Positions 24,269 through 32,454 of a DNA stretch of 64,000 nt are shown piece after piece. The position numbers were made by a program, and so were the translations under genes. The stretch comes from Bog-473 sp963706555 (GTDB lineage Bacteria > Actinomycetota > Acidimicrobiia > Acidimicrobiales > RAAP-2): NCBI GenBank assembly GCA_963706555.1, contig OY970164.1, positions 1,426,001 to 1,490,000 on the forward strand, in the 5' to 3' direction. The notes below the pieces were generated by a model, which worked only from the letters and a program-made list of their open reading frames with translations, ran no database searches and was not told the origin of the DNA. Every line of letters starts with the position of its first letter. Within the stretch, counting starts at the first letter, position 1.

Positions 24269-25000
24269 GTGGCGGTCCCGACACACCCTTCGGCACGGCG
24301 GATCCCCGAGGCCACCGTGGTCCGCCTGCCCGTGTACCAGCGGATCCTGGCCGAGCTTGTGCGCACCAATGTCGCGACCGTCTCTTCGGAACAACTGGCC
24401 ACTCTGGCCAAGGTGAATGCAGCGAAGGTCCGCAAGGACCTGTCGCTCCTCGGGTCGTTCGGGACGCGGGGTACGGGGTATGACCCGACCTTCCTCATCA
24501 CCCAGATCGAGCGGGCGCTCGGGGTCGACAAGGACTGGCCCATCGCCGTCGTGGGGATCGGGAATCTGGGTCGGGCTTTGACGAATTCCCAGGGGTTCGC
24601 CTCCCGGGGCTTCAACGTCACCGCCCTCTTCGACGTCGACCCGAACGTCATCGGTGAGGAGATCAAGGGCCTACGGGTCCGGCACATGCAAGAGATCGCC
24701 TCGCTGCGCTCGACGGAGCGCCCCGCCATCGGGGTGATCACCACGCCGGGTTGGGCGGCCCAGGAAGTGGCTGACCTCCTGGTGAAAGTGGGGGTGACGT
24801 CGCTGTTGAACTTCGCCCCGCGCGTGCTGACCGTGCCGTCCTACGTGCACCTGCGCTACGTGGATCTCTCCATCGAGCTGCAGGTGCTGGGCTTTTACAG
24901 GTCGCGGCAGGATGAGGCGGCCCTCGACGAGGAGGCCGAGGGCGACGGGGTGCCGATTATCCGGTCGGTGGGCCTGTCCGCTCCTGCCGACCTGGTCTGA
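24269..25000 (+). CDS. rex: Redox-sensing transcriptional repressor Rex
   Basis: A 243-residue NADH/NAD+ sensor. The N-terminal winged helix reads RLPVYQRILAELVRTN ... SSEQLATLAKVNAAKVRKDLSLLG, GSFGTRGTGYD, and the Rossmann domain contains VVGIGNLGRAL. Rex represses respiratory genes when NADH is low relative to NAD+. GTG at 24269 lies 8 bases after TACCAT (24255-24260) and lacks a ribosome site, suggesting a leaderless mRNA. It precedes hemA on the same strand, the conserved rex-hemA arrangement of actinobacteria, and complex I lies 9 kb downstream. I did not find a convincing Rex operator (TTGTGAA-N6-TTCACAA) near rex, hemA or nuoA. Confidence 0.95.
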   Translation: MAVPTHPSARRIPEATVVRLPVYQRILAELVRTNVATVSSEQLATLAKVNAAKVRKDLSLLGSFGTRGTGYDPTFLITQIERALGVDKDWPIAVVGIGNLGRALTNSQGFASRGFNVTALFDVDPNVIGEEIKGLRVRHMQEIASLRSTERPAIGVITTPGWAAQEVADLLVKVGVTSLLNFAPRVLTVPSYVHLRYVDLSIELQVLGFYRSRQDEAALDEEAEGDGVPIIRSVGLSAPADLV

Positions 25001-25075
25001 CCCGGCCTGACCTGGTCTGCCCCCGCCTGACCCGTCGGACCCCGTCGGACCCCGTCTGACCACGCCTGAGCAGGG
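24990..25075. repeat. Intergenic degenerate repeat before hemA
   Basis: The end of rex and the gap after it contain repeated CCTGACC and GTCGGACCCC units (for example GTCGGACCCC at 25035-25044 and again 10 bases on), with the core CCTGACCCGTC shared with the repeat at 22373. It appears non-coding beyond the rex stop at 25000. Confidence 0.6.
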
Positions 25076-25084
25076 GGACTGGCA

Positions 25085-25098
25085 CCGTATGCTTACGG
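25085..25098. promoter_or_regulatory. Candidate hemA promoter element with inverted repeat
   Basis: CCGTA (25085-25089) and TACGG (25094-25098) form a perfect 5-bp inverted repeat that overlaps a -10-like TATGCT (25088-25093). A transcript from here would carry a leader of about 36 bases that includes the CAGGAGG ribosome site of hemA. An operator role is inference. Confidence 0.35.
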
Positions 25099-25135
25099 AC
25101 CGGCATGCTTGTAGGCCGACCCAGGAGGCATCCGC

Positions 25136-26406
25136 GTGTCCGTCGTCGTCATAGGGCTCCAGCACAAGCAGGCCCCGCTCTCGCTCCTCGAGGCGGTGGC
25201 GCTCGGTGACGCGGATCAGCACAAGGTTCTGACGGCCCTCAGCCATCGCCGCAACCTCCAAGAGACCGTGGTGCTGTCGACGTGCCTGCGCACCGAGGTC
25301 TACTCCGTGGTGGATCGCTTCCACGACGCCGTGGCCGAGGTCTACGAGGTCCTGTCGGAGCAGTCCGGGATTTCCATCGACGAGCTGGCGGCCCATGCCA
25401 CGGTCCGCTTCGATGACGACGTCACGTCCCATCTCTTCTCCGTGGCGTCCGGCCTCGAGTCGACCGTCGTGGGCGAGAGCGAAATCATCGGGCAGGTGCG
25501 GCGGGCGTTCGAGCAGGCGAAGGAAGAGGGGGTCTGCGGCCCGGTGCTGTCGGCGCTCTTCCAACACGCGCTCCAGACAGGCAAGCGTGTGCGCACCGAG
25601 ACCGGGATCGCCCGTGGGACGACGTCCTTCGCCCATGCCGCGGTGACGGTGGCGCGCGGTGAGGACGGCCACGGCCTGCGCGACAAGCGGGTGGTGGTGG
25701 TCGGTGCCGGGGGAATGGGGCTGGGTGTCTCGCGTGCGCTGGCCGACATTCCGGCCGCGGCCGCCCCCCGCAGCATCGTCGTCGTCAACCGCTCCCTGGC
25801 CCGGGCACAGGACCTCGTGCGTGAAGCCGGGGAAGGCACCAAACTCCGGGCTGGGCGTCTCGAAGGGGTGCATTCCGAACTGGCGGAGGCCGATGTCGTC
25901 CTCACCGCCGTGGCCGCGGAATCGCACGTGCTCACCCCGGCCCACTTCTCCGCGGTGGCACACCCCATGCTCGTGATCGACCTCGGGGTGCCGCGCAACG
26001 TGGACCCGGTCGTCGGATCGCTGGCTGCGGTCTCGCTGTTGGACATGGACGCGCTGAGTGTGTCGGTCTCCCGGGCGCTCGGCGAGCGCGAGGAGGAATC
26101 GATCGCAGCCCGTTCGATCATTGCGGACGAAGTCGAGCGTTTCCGCACGGCCAGCCGCCAACGCGGCGCCGCTCCGGTCATCGCCGCCCTTCGGGCCCGG
26201 CTCGAATCACTGCGCGAGACGGAGCTGGAGCGCCATCGAGCCCAGCTGGCCGACTTGAGCGAAGCCGAATGGGAGCAGGTTGACGCCGCCACCCGTGCGG
26301 TCATGGCCAAAATGCTGCACGAGCCCACCATGCTCTTGAAGGAGACGGCAGGGACACCCGCGGTGAGCGCCTCGTCGAGGCGCTGCGCATCCTCTTCGAT
26401 CTCTAG
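25136..26406 (+). CDS. hemA: Glutamyl-tRNA reductase, with an apparent 1-base frameshift near the 3' end
   Basis: The enzyme reduces glutamyl-tRNA to glutamate-1-semialdehyde, first step of C5 heme synthesis. Catalytic Cys lies in VVLSTCLRTEVYS; HALQTGKRVRTETGI, the Rossmann motif VVVVGAGGMGLGVSRAL and DLGVPRNVDP are diagnostic. The reading frame is sound to KETAGTP at 26359, then the natural ending RGERLVEALRILFDL followed by TAG (26404-26406) continues in another frame: one C is missing from the CCC run at 26357-26359. Without correction the frame would run 300 bases into hemC. The start is GTG at 25136 with CAGGAGG ahead. It is followed by hemC 5 bases later. Confidence 0.93.
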
Positions 26407-26411
26407 GGCTC

Positions 26412-27410
26412 ATGGCACCGTTCCGGCTCGCCACCCGTGGGTCACCGCTCGCGCTACGCCAGACCGATCTCGTCGCCGACGCGTTGCGGGCCGAACACCC
26501 CGGGGTCGAGGTGGAGATACAGGTCATCCGCACGGCGGGCGACGATCTCTCCGAGCCGCTCGACCAGATCGGTGGGCAAGGTGTCTTCGTGACCGCGATC
26601 GAGGCGGCGGTCGCCGAGGGCCGGGCCGATGCGGCCGTGCACTCGGCCAAGGACATGACGTCGACGATGGCGCCCGGACTGGCGCTGGCCGCCGTACCAC
26701 AGCGCGCTGACCCGCGCGACGGGCTGGTGGGGAGCACCCTGGCCGGGCTTCCGCCCGGCGGCCTGGTCGCCACCGGGTCGGCCCGACGCCGGGCCCAACT
26801 GGCCTACGCCCGTCCAGACCTGAGTTTCACCGAGATCCGGGGCAACATGGCCCGCCGGGTCTCGCGGGGCGAGGATGGGTCGGTCGCCGCCGTCGTGGTC
26901 GCGGTCGCGGCCATGGAGCGCCTCGGCTGGATGCACCGCCTTACCGACATCCTCGATCCCCTCGACCTGCTGCCCCAGGCCGGACAAGGAGCCATCGCGG
27001 TGCAGTGCCGGTCGGAGGACAGCGCGACGAGGGACCTGTTGTCCCTCATTGATCACCCTGCCTCCCATCTGACCCTTCGAGCCGAACGTTCGGTGCTGGC
27101 CGGCCTGGGCGGAAGCTGCACGGTCCCGGTGGCGGCGTGGGCCGAGCTCGTCGCCGACTCGCCGCTCGCGCAGCCGGAGTTGCGCGTGCACGGGCTGGTG
27201 GCGAGCGGCGACGGGCGGGTGGTCATCCGCATGACCCGTCGCGGCACCGATCCCGAAGAGGTCGGTGCAGCGGTCGCGCGCGCGCTCCTGGTGGAAGGGG
27301 GCGGCTCTGACCTTGACGGATTCGACCCGGCAGCGGTGTCCGAGCGGAGCATCGCAGTGTCCGGGCAGAGCGCCGCGGTCTCCGACCTCGTGGGCCCCGC
27401 ACCGCGATGA
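26412..27410 (+). CDS. hemC: Hydroxymethylbilane synthase (porphobilinogen deaminase)
   Basis: A 332-residue enzyme that polymerises four porphobilinogens to hydroxymethylbilane. Motifs: FRLATRGSPLALRQ, DQIGGQGVFVTAIE, AVHSAKDMTS, SARRRAQL, LPQAGQGAIAVQCR, and LGGSCTVPVAAWA with the dipyrromethane cofactor cysteine at about 236. The last 25 residues (VSERSIAVSGQSAAVSDL) are a repetitive tail not seen in the usual 310-residue enzyme. ATG at 26412 is 6 bases after the hemA stop. Its stop overlaps the next ATG (ATGA), so translation is coupled. Confidence 0.96.
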   Translation: MAPFRLATRGSPLALRQTDLVADALRAEHPGVEVEIQVIRTAGDDLSEPLDQIGGQGVFVTAIEAAVAEGRADAAVHSAKDMTSTMAPGLALAAVPQRADPRDGLVGSTLAGLPPGGLVATGSARRRAQLAYARPDLSFTEIRGNMARRVSRGEDGSVAAVVVAVAAMERLGWMHRLTDILDPLDLLPQAGQGAIAVQCRSEDSATRDLLSLIDHPASHLTLRAERSVLAGLGGSCTVPVAAWAELVADSPLAQPELRVHGLVASGDGRVVIRMTRRGTDPEEVGAAVARALLVEGGGSDLDGFDPAAVSERSIAVSGQSAAVSDLVGPAPR

Positions 27411-28957
27411 CGGTCTTCCTCGTCGGCGCTGGGCCAGGAGACCCGGGGCTCCTGACCCGCCGGGCGGCGGAGTTGTTGGCCCGAGCCGACGTGGTGCTCT
27501 TTGACCGCTTGGTCCACCCCTCCGTGCTGGCGCTCGCTCCCGGGGAGGCGGAGTTGCTCGATGTCGGCAAGACGCCGGGCGGCGCGGGTGGGGGCCGCGC
27601 TCGTCAGGATGAGATCGATCAGCTCCTGATCCACCATGGCCAGCGCGCCGCGACGGTGGTCCGGTTGAAGGGTGGGGATCCCTTCGTGTTCGGTCGCGGC
27701 GGCGAGGAGGCCGATGTCCTCACGCGGGCCGGCGTGCCGTGGGAAGTGGTCCCGGGCGTCTCTTCGGCCTTCGCGGTGCCGGCGGTCGTCGGCATTCCGG
27801 TCACCCATCGCGGGCTCTCATCGTCGGTCACGGTCGTCACCGGCCGGGTCGATGACCCGATCGACGGCGTGCAGTGGGAGGCGTTGGCGAAGATCGACGG
27901 AACACTCGTGATTCTCATGGGGATGATGGACCGGGCCGAGATCGCCGACGCGCTCCAACGCGGCGGCAAGGCAGGCTCTACGCCGACGGCGGTGATCGAG
28001 CGCGGCACCACCGCGGACCAGGCGGTCGTCCGGACCACCCTCGATCAGTTGGCGGCGGTCCCGCTCGGATCACCGGCCGTGATCGTGGTGGGACCGGTGG
28101 CCGCACTCGGAGGCGAAGGCCTCGCCGCCGCTGTCGCCCGGGTCGACGGCCCCCTCGCCGGCCGTACGGTTGTCGTCGCACGATCCGGACCACGAGCGCA
28201 AGAACTGCTCGACGCGCTCCACCGCGCCGGAGCCGCGACGATCAGCGTCGCCCTCACGGAACAGACTGATCCGCAAGACGGCGGCGCGGCCTTACGTACC
28301 GCGGCACGGGAGGTGGGGAGTTTCGGTTGGGTCGTCTTCACCTCGGTCAACGCCGTGACCCGGTTCATGCGCGAACTGCGAGATGCCCGGGCCTTTGGCG
28401 CGACCTCGGTGGCGGCGGTCGGCCCGGCCACGGCTGCGGCGTTGCGACAAGCGGGTATCGAGCCCGATCTGGTGCCCGCGCAGCACGTTGCGCGCGCCGT
28501 GGTGGCCGGATTTCCCGATTTCATCCCGGGCTCTTCGAGCAACCATGTCCTGTTCCCGTGTGCGAGCCTCGCCCCGTCGACGGTCCCTGATGGACTTCGC
28601 GAGAAGGGCTGGCAGGTGCACCGCGTGGAGGCCTATCGCACCGTGGCGCTGCCCCCACCGGCTCGAGCGGTCTCCGAGGAAATGGCGCGGGCCGATGCGG
28701 TGATCTTCACGGCCTCATCGTCGGCCGAGGCGTACGCCGCGCTCGAGACGTCTGAGGGGTCTCCCTTGCCCGTGCCACCGGTGGTCATCTGTATGGGTCC
28801 GACCACTGCGGAGACTGCAAGAGGCCTCGGCATGACGGGAGTCGCCGAAGCGCAGAGCGCACGAACCGAGGGCATCGTCGAAGCCCTGCTGGTGCATCTG
28901 CTCGGTCCCACCGCCGGCGGATCCAGTGGATCCTTGGGCGAAGATCCCGTTCATTAG
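27407..28957 (+). CDS. cobA-hemD: Fused uroporphyrinogen-III C-methyltransferase / uroporphyrinogen-III synthase
   Basis: A 516-residue bifunctional protein. Residues 1-245 are a SUMT (CobA): VFLVGAGPGDPGLLTRRAAEL, VVRLKGGDPFVFGRGGEE, VVPGVSSAFAVPAVVGIPVTHRG; it diverts uroporphyrinogen III to precorrin-2 for siroheme or cobalamin. Residues about 250-500 are uroporphyrinogen-III synthase (HemD), with weakly conserved sequence such as VVFTSVNAVTRFM and VIFTASSSAEAY. The fusion is common in actinobacteria. Its TAG stop is part of TAGGCT, the likely -10 of hemB. The gene symbol denotes the fusion. Confidence 0.93.
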   Translation: MTVFLVGAGPGDPGLLTRRAAELLARADVVLFDRLVHPSVLALAPGEAELLDVGKTPGGAGGGRARQDEIDQLLIHHGQRAATVVRLKGGDPFVFGRGGEEADVLTRAGVPWEVVPGVSSAFAVPAVVGIPVTHRGLSSSVTVVTGRVDDPIDGVQWEALAKIDGTLVILMGMMDRAEIADALQRGGKAGSTPTAVIERGTTADQAVVRTTLDQLAAVPLGSPAVIVVGPVAALGGEGLAAAVARVDGPLAGRTVVVARSGPRAQELLDALHRAGAATISVALTEQTDPQDGGAALRTAAREVGSFGWVVFTSVNAVTRFMRELRDARAFGATSVAAVGPATAAALRQAGIEPDLVPAQHVARAVVAGFPDFIPGSSSNHVLFPCASLAPSTVPDGLREKGWQVHRVEAYRTVALPPPARAVSEEMARADAVIFTASSSAEAYAALETSEGSPLPVPPVVICMGPTTAETARGLGMTGVAEAQSARTEGIVEALLVHLLGPTAGGSSGSLGEDPVH

Positions 28958-28966
28958 GCTGGTGCC

Positions 28967-29959
28967 ATGGATCAGGCCGGTTTTCCCACCCGTAGGTTGC
29001 GGCGGCTGCGTCGCACGCCGGCCTTGCGTCGACTGGTGGCCGAGGCACGCCTGAGTGTGGATGACCTCGTTGCCCCGCTCTTCGTGCGGGAGGGAATCGA
29101 CGAGCCGGCGCCCATCGTGTCCATGCCCGGCCAATCCCAACACACCATCGACTCGCTCGTCGTCGAGGCCAAGCGCCTGGTGTCGCTCGGTGTCCCCGGT
29201 CTGATCCTCTTCGGCGTGCCGGCGACGAAGGATGCCGAGGGCACCTCGGCCTACAATCCCGACGGGATCGTCCAGCGCGCCTTGCGCACACTGCGCGATG
29301 CGGTGGGCGACCAACTCGTCCTGATGGCCGACCTGTGCCTCGACGAGTACACCGACCACGGTCACTGCGGCGTGCTCGGGCCTGACGGTGACGTCCAGAA
29401 CGACCCCACGATCGAGGTGTACGGGCGCATCGCGCTGGCCCAGGCCGAAGCCGGAGCGGACATCGTCGCACCGAGCGGCATGATGGACGGCCAGGTGGCG
29501 GCGATCCGCGCCGCCCTGGACGGCGACGGTCACGACCAGGTCGCGATCCTCGCCTACGCGGCCAAGTACGCGTCCGCTCTCTACGGGCCCTTCCGCGATG
29601 CGGTCGATGTGTCGATCGCCGGTGGTGGCGACCGTCGCGCCTACCAGCAGGATCCGCACAACCGTCGCGAGGCACTGCTCGAGATCGGGCAGGATGTCGC
29701 CGAAGGTGCGGACATGATCATGGTCAAGCCGGCCATGACGTCGCTCGACGTGCTGTGCGAGGTGCGACAGTCCGTCGACGTGCCGCTGGCGGCGTATCAC
29801 GTCAGTGGCGAGTACTCCATGGTGCAGGCCGCCGCGGCGGCCGGGTGGATCGACGGACCCGCCGTCGCGTCCGAGCAACTGATCACGCTCAAGCGTGCCG
29901 GCGCCGACTTCATCCTCACCTACTTTGCCGCCGAGATGGCCGAACTCCTCAGTGACTGA
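28967..29959 (+). CDS. hemB: Delta-aminolevulinic acid dehydratase (porphobilinogen synthase)
   Basis: A 330-residue enzyme condensing two 5-aminolevulinates to porphobilinogen. The Schiff-base lysines are in YAAKYASAL (about 200) and MVKPAMTSLD (about 253). The metal site reads DLCLDEYTDHGHCG: two of the three cysteines of the zinc type are kept and one is Asp, an intermediate arrangement. ATG at 28967 is 6 bases after TAGGCT (28955-28960) with no ribosome site, so it may be transcribed from its own leaderless promoter inside the end of cobA-hemD. It overlaps hemL by 8 bases. Confidence 0.95.
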   Translation: MDQAGFPTRRLRRLRRTPALRRLVAEARLSVDDLVAPLFVREGIDEPAPIVSMPGQSQHTIDSLVVEAKRLVSLGVPGLILFGVPATKDAEGTSAYNPDGIVQRALRTLRDAVGDQLVLMADLCLDEYTDHGHCGVLGPDGDVQNDPTIEVYGRIALAQAEAGADIVAPSGMMDGQVAAIRAALDGDGHDQVAILAYAAKYASALYGPFRDAVDVSIAGGGDRRAYQQDPHNRREALLEIGQDVAEGADMIMVKPAMTSLDVLCEVRQSVDVPLAAYHVSGEYSMVQAAAAAGWIDGPAVASEQLITLKRAGADFILTYFAAEMAELLSD

Positions 29960-31355
29960 CCCCGGACCTCCGGCGTCGAATGCACAGTGGTTTTCCCGCG
30001 CCCAGCGGGTCATTCCCGGTGGCGTCGACTCCCCGGTGCGCTCATTCGCGTCGGTCGGCGGGACGCCCTACACGGTCCTGCAGGGACATGGTCCCTACGT
30101 CGTCGACGCGGAGGGGACGCCGTACATCGACCTAGTGCAGTCGTATGGCGCCGTGCTGCTCGGCCATGCGCACCCGCTGATCACCGCCGCGATCACCAGG
30201 GCCGCCGGCTTGGGGACGACATTCGGCGCGCCGACCCCCGGCGAGGTCCTGCTGGCCGAGGCGATCTGCGACCGCGTACCCGGCTGCGAACAGATCCGGC
30301 TCGTCTCGTCGGGTACGGAGGCGGCGATGACCGCGGTGCGCCTGGCGCGTGGCATCACGGGTCGCGACCGCTTGGTGAAGTTCGACGGTTGTTACCACGG
30401 CCATTCTGACGGGCTGCTGGCCGGGGGTGGCAGCGGCGTCGCCATGTTGGGTCTCCCCGGGTCGGTCGGTGTCTCGAAAGGTGCAGTGGCGGACACCGTC
30501 GTCGTGCCCTACAACGTCGTGCCCGAGCTGAGCGACGAAGTGGCGTGTGTGATCGTCGAACCCGTGGCGGCGAACATGAACCTCGTGGCGCCACGCCCGG
30601 ACTTTCTGACGGGCCTCCGGGCGGCGTGTGATGCCGTCGGCGCGTTGCTGATCTTCGACGAGGTCATCACGGGTTTCCGCATCGGCAGCGGAGGTGCCAC
30701 CGTCTGGTCGGGAGTCGCTCCCGATCTGTGGTGTTTCGGGAAGGTCATCGGCGGGGGCCTCCCGGTCGGTGCCGTCGGGGGGAGCCGCAGTCTGCTCTCG
30801 TCACTGGCACCACAGGGGCCCGTGTACCAAGCGGGCACGCTCTCGGGCAATCCCCTCGCCACAGCAGCGGGGCTGGCCGTGCTCTCGCACGTGACCGAGA
30901 ACGATTACACCGAGCTTGCCGCCCGAGCGGCCGGGTTTGCGGCAAATCTCGCAGCGGCGATTTCCGATGGCGGACTGGCGGTGATTGCGCCGGTCGTGGG
31001 GCCACTGGTCGGGCTCTTCCTCGCACCCGGTCCAGACGGCCCCGGTCCAGACGGCCCCGGTCCAGGCGGCCCCGGTCCGAAGAGAGTCGGTGAGGGCGGG
31101 TCCGGTTCGAACGGGGTCAGTGATCGATTGGTCCCACCCACCGACTACGTGACGGCGCACCAGTTCGCGTCGAACGGCGTCTACCCCCACTTCTTCCACG
31201 CCATGCTGCGCCGCGGTGTTGCCCTCGCTCCGGGTGCCTACGAGGTCATGTTCCCCGGCATGTCGCACAGCGACGAGGTACTGGCGAGCGTCGTCAGCGC
31301 GGCTGGCGACGCCGCGACGGAAGTCGCGAAAGATCTGCAATCTTCCCTTGGCTGA
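29952..31355 (+). CDS. hemL: Glutamate-1-semialdehyde 2,1-aminomutase
   Basis: A 467-residue PLP enzyme converting glutamate-1-semialdehyde to 5-aminolevulinate. Motifs: SRAQRVIPGGVDSPVRSF, LVSSGTEAAMTAVRLARG, FDGCYHGHSDGLLA, LIFDEVITGFR and the PLP lysine in CFGKVIGGGLPVGA (Lys264). A Gly/Pro-rich insertion (PGPDGPGPDGPGPGGPGP, about residues 360-377) encoded by a 15-bp repeat and not found in typical HemL lengthens the enzyme by about 35 residues. GTG at 29952 overlaps the hemB stop. An open frame from 29895 lies inside hemB and is rejected. Confidence 0.95.
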   Translation: MTDPGPPASNAQWFSRAQRVIPGGVDSPVRSFASVGGTPYTVLQGHGPYVVDAEGTPYIDLVQSYGAVLLGHAHPLITAAITRAAGLGTTFGAPTPGEVLLAEAICDRVPGCEQIRLVSSGTEAAMTAVRLARGITGRDRLVKFDGCYHGHSDGLLAGGGSGVAMLGLPGSVGVSKGAVADTVVVPYNVVPELSDEVACVIVEPVAANMNLVAPRPDFLTGLRAACDAVGALLIFDEVITGFRIGSGGATVWSGVAPDLWCFGKVIGGGLPVGAVGGSRSLLSSLAPQGPVYQAGTLSGNPLATAAGLAVLSHVTENDYTELAARAAGFAANLAAAISDGGLAVIAPVVGPLVGLFLAPGPDGPGPDGPGPGGPGPKRVGEGGSGSNGVSDRLVPPTDYVTAHQFASNGVYPHFFHAMLRRGVALAPGAYEVMFPGMSHSDEVLASVVSAAGDAATEVAKDLQSSLG

Positions 31356-31439
31356 CGCGGCGGCAGAACGCTGCGGAAGCGGTGGACGCCTGACGTTTCG
31401 GTACGGGCTGAGGCGGCGGGTTCGCTTTCCCGACAGTCC

Positions 31440-31582
31440 GTGACCCGGGCGTCGCCAGCGTGACGGCGTCGCCGGCGTGAGGGGGTCGCCGGCGTGACGG
31501 GGTCGCCGGCGTGACGGGGTCGCCAGCGTGACGGGAGGGCCTACGTGACGGGAGGGCCTACGTGACGGGAGCGGCCTACGTG
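31440..31582. repeat. Intergenic tandem repeat, 17-bp unit, between hemL and purU
   Basis: Units GTGACGGGGTCGCCGGC and variants start at 31440, 31460, 31477, 31494, 31511, 31528, 31545 and 31562; the last three share GTGACGGGAGGGCCTAC. The purU stop codon (31576-31578 on the minus strand) lies in the final unit, so the array forms the 3' end of that gene. It is not a CRISPR: units are contiguous without spacers. Confidence 0.85.
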
Positions 31583-32433
31583 AAGACGACGGTTTTGGAG
31601 CCGTTCAGCAACACCCGGTCCTCGAGGTGCCAGCGGAGACCCCTAGCCAGCACCGTGCGCTCGATGTCCCGTCCGACGCGGCGCAACTCCTCGGGGCTGT
31701 CCGCGTGGTCGATCCGTCGGGTGTCCTGTTCGATGATCGGGCCCTCATCGAGGTCGGCCGTGACGTAGTGACAGGTGGCGCCGATCAGCTTGACGCCGCG
31801 TGCGAAGGCCTGATGGTACGGGCGGGAACCGGCGAAGGACGGCAGGAAGCTGTGGTGGATGTTGATGATGCGCCCACTCAACGCGCTGCACAGCGACGGC
31901 GGGAGAATCTGCATGTACCGGGCGAGCACCATGACGTCGGCGCGTTCTTGTGCGAAGAGGCGTAGGATCTCCTCGAACGCAGCGGCCTTCCCGGCGGGCT
32001 CGGACGGCACCGCGATCGCGTGGAAGGGGATTTCGTGCCACTCGACGAAGGAACGCAGGTCCTCGTGGTTCGAGACGACCGACGTGATGTCGCACTCCAT
32101 GTCGCCGCTGCGCCAGCGGTAGAGCAGATCCGCCAGGCAGTGATCCTCGCGGCTGACCAGCAGCATCACCCGCTTGCGGACATCGGTGTCGGTGATCTGC
32201 CACGCCATCGAGAACTCGATCCCCACCGGCTCGAACAATCGACCGAATTCATCCGGTCCGAACGGGAGGCTTTCGGCGGTCACCTCAATGCGTAGGAAGA
32301 ACAACCCGGAGCTGAGGTCGCCGTGCTGTGTCGCTTCGAGGACCGAGCCCCCGTGGCTTGCGATGAATCCGGTGACCGCGGCGACGATGCCGATGCGGTC
32401 CGGACACGTGATGGTCAGCACGTAGCGGCGCAC
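31576..32433 (-). CDS. purU: Formyltetrahydrofolate deformylase
   Basis: A 285-residue enzyme releasing formate from 10-formyl-THF and so balancing one-carbon pools. The N-terminal ACT domain (YVLTITCPDRIGIVAAVTGFIASHGG) is followed by a formyltransferase-like domain with the active site NIHHSFLPSFAGSRPYHQAF and the aspartate in ADLDEGPIIEQD. GTG at 32433 begins 21 bases after the reductase stop at 32455 and has no clear ribosome site. It is on the same strand and probably in one transcript with the upstream reductase. Confidence 0.95.
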   Translation of the reverse strand: MRRYVLTITCPDRIGIVAAVTGFIASHGGSVLEATQHGDLSSGLFFLRIEVTAESLPFGPDEFGRLFEPVGIEFSMAWQITDTDVRKRVMLLVSREDHCLADLLYRWRSGDMECDITSVVSNHEDLRSFVEWHEIPFHAIAVPSEPAGKAAAFEEILRLFAQERADVMVLARYMQILPPSLCSALSGRIINIHHSFLPSFAGSRPYHQAFARGVKLIGATCHYVTADLDEGPIIEQDTRRIDHADSPEELRRVGRDIERTVLARGLRWHLEDRVLLNGSKTVVFT

Positions 32434-32454
32434 GTCGTTGCGTCTCGGGTTGCT

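Noticed and set aside
26407..26710. Continuation of the hemA frame over hemC
   Set aside because: It overlaps the clear start of hemC, has Arg-rich composition of a wrong frame, and the true hemA ending is found one base away.
31395..31440. tRNA-like T-arm sequence after hemL (GGGTTCGCTTTCCCG)
   Set aside because: A short hairpin resembling a T-arm exists, but no matching acceptor, D-arm or anticodon arm can be folded around it, so no tRNA is called.
31440..31582. CRISPR-like array
   Set aside because: Units of 17 bp are contiguous with no unique spacers and there are no cas genes.
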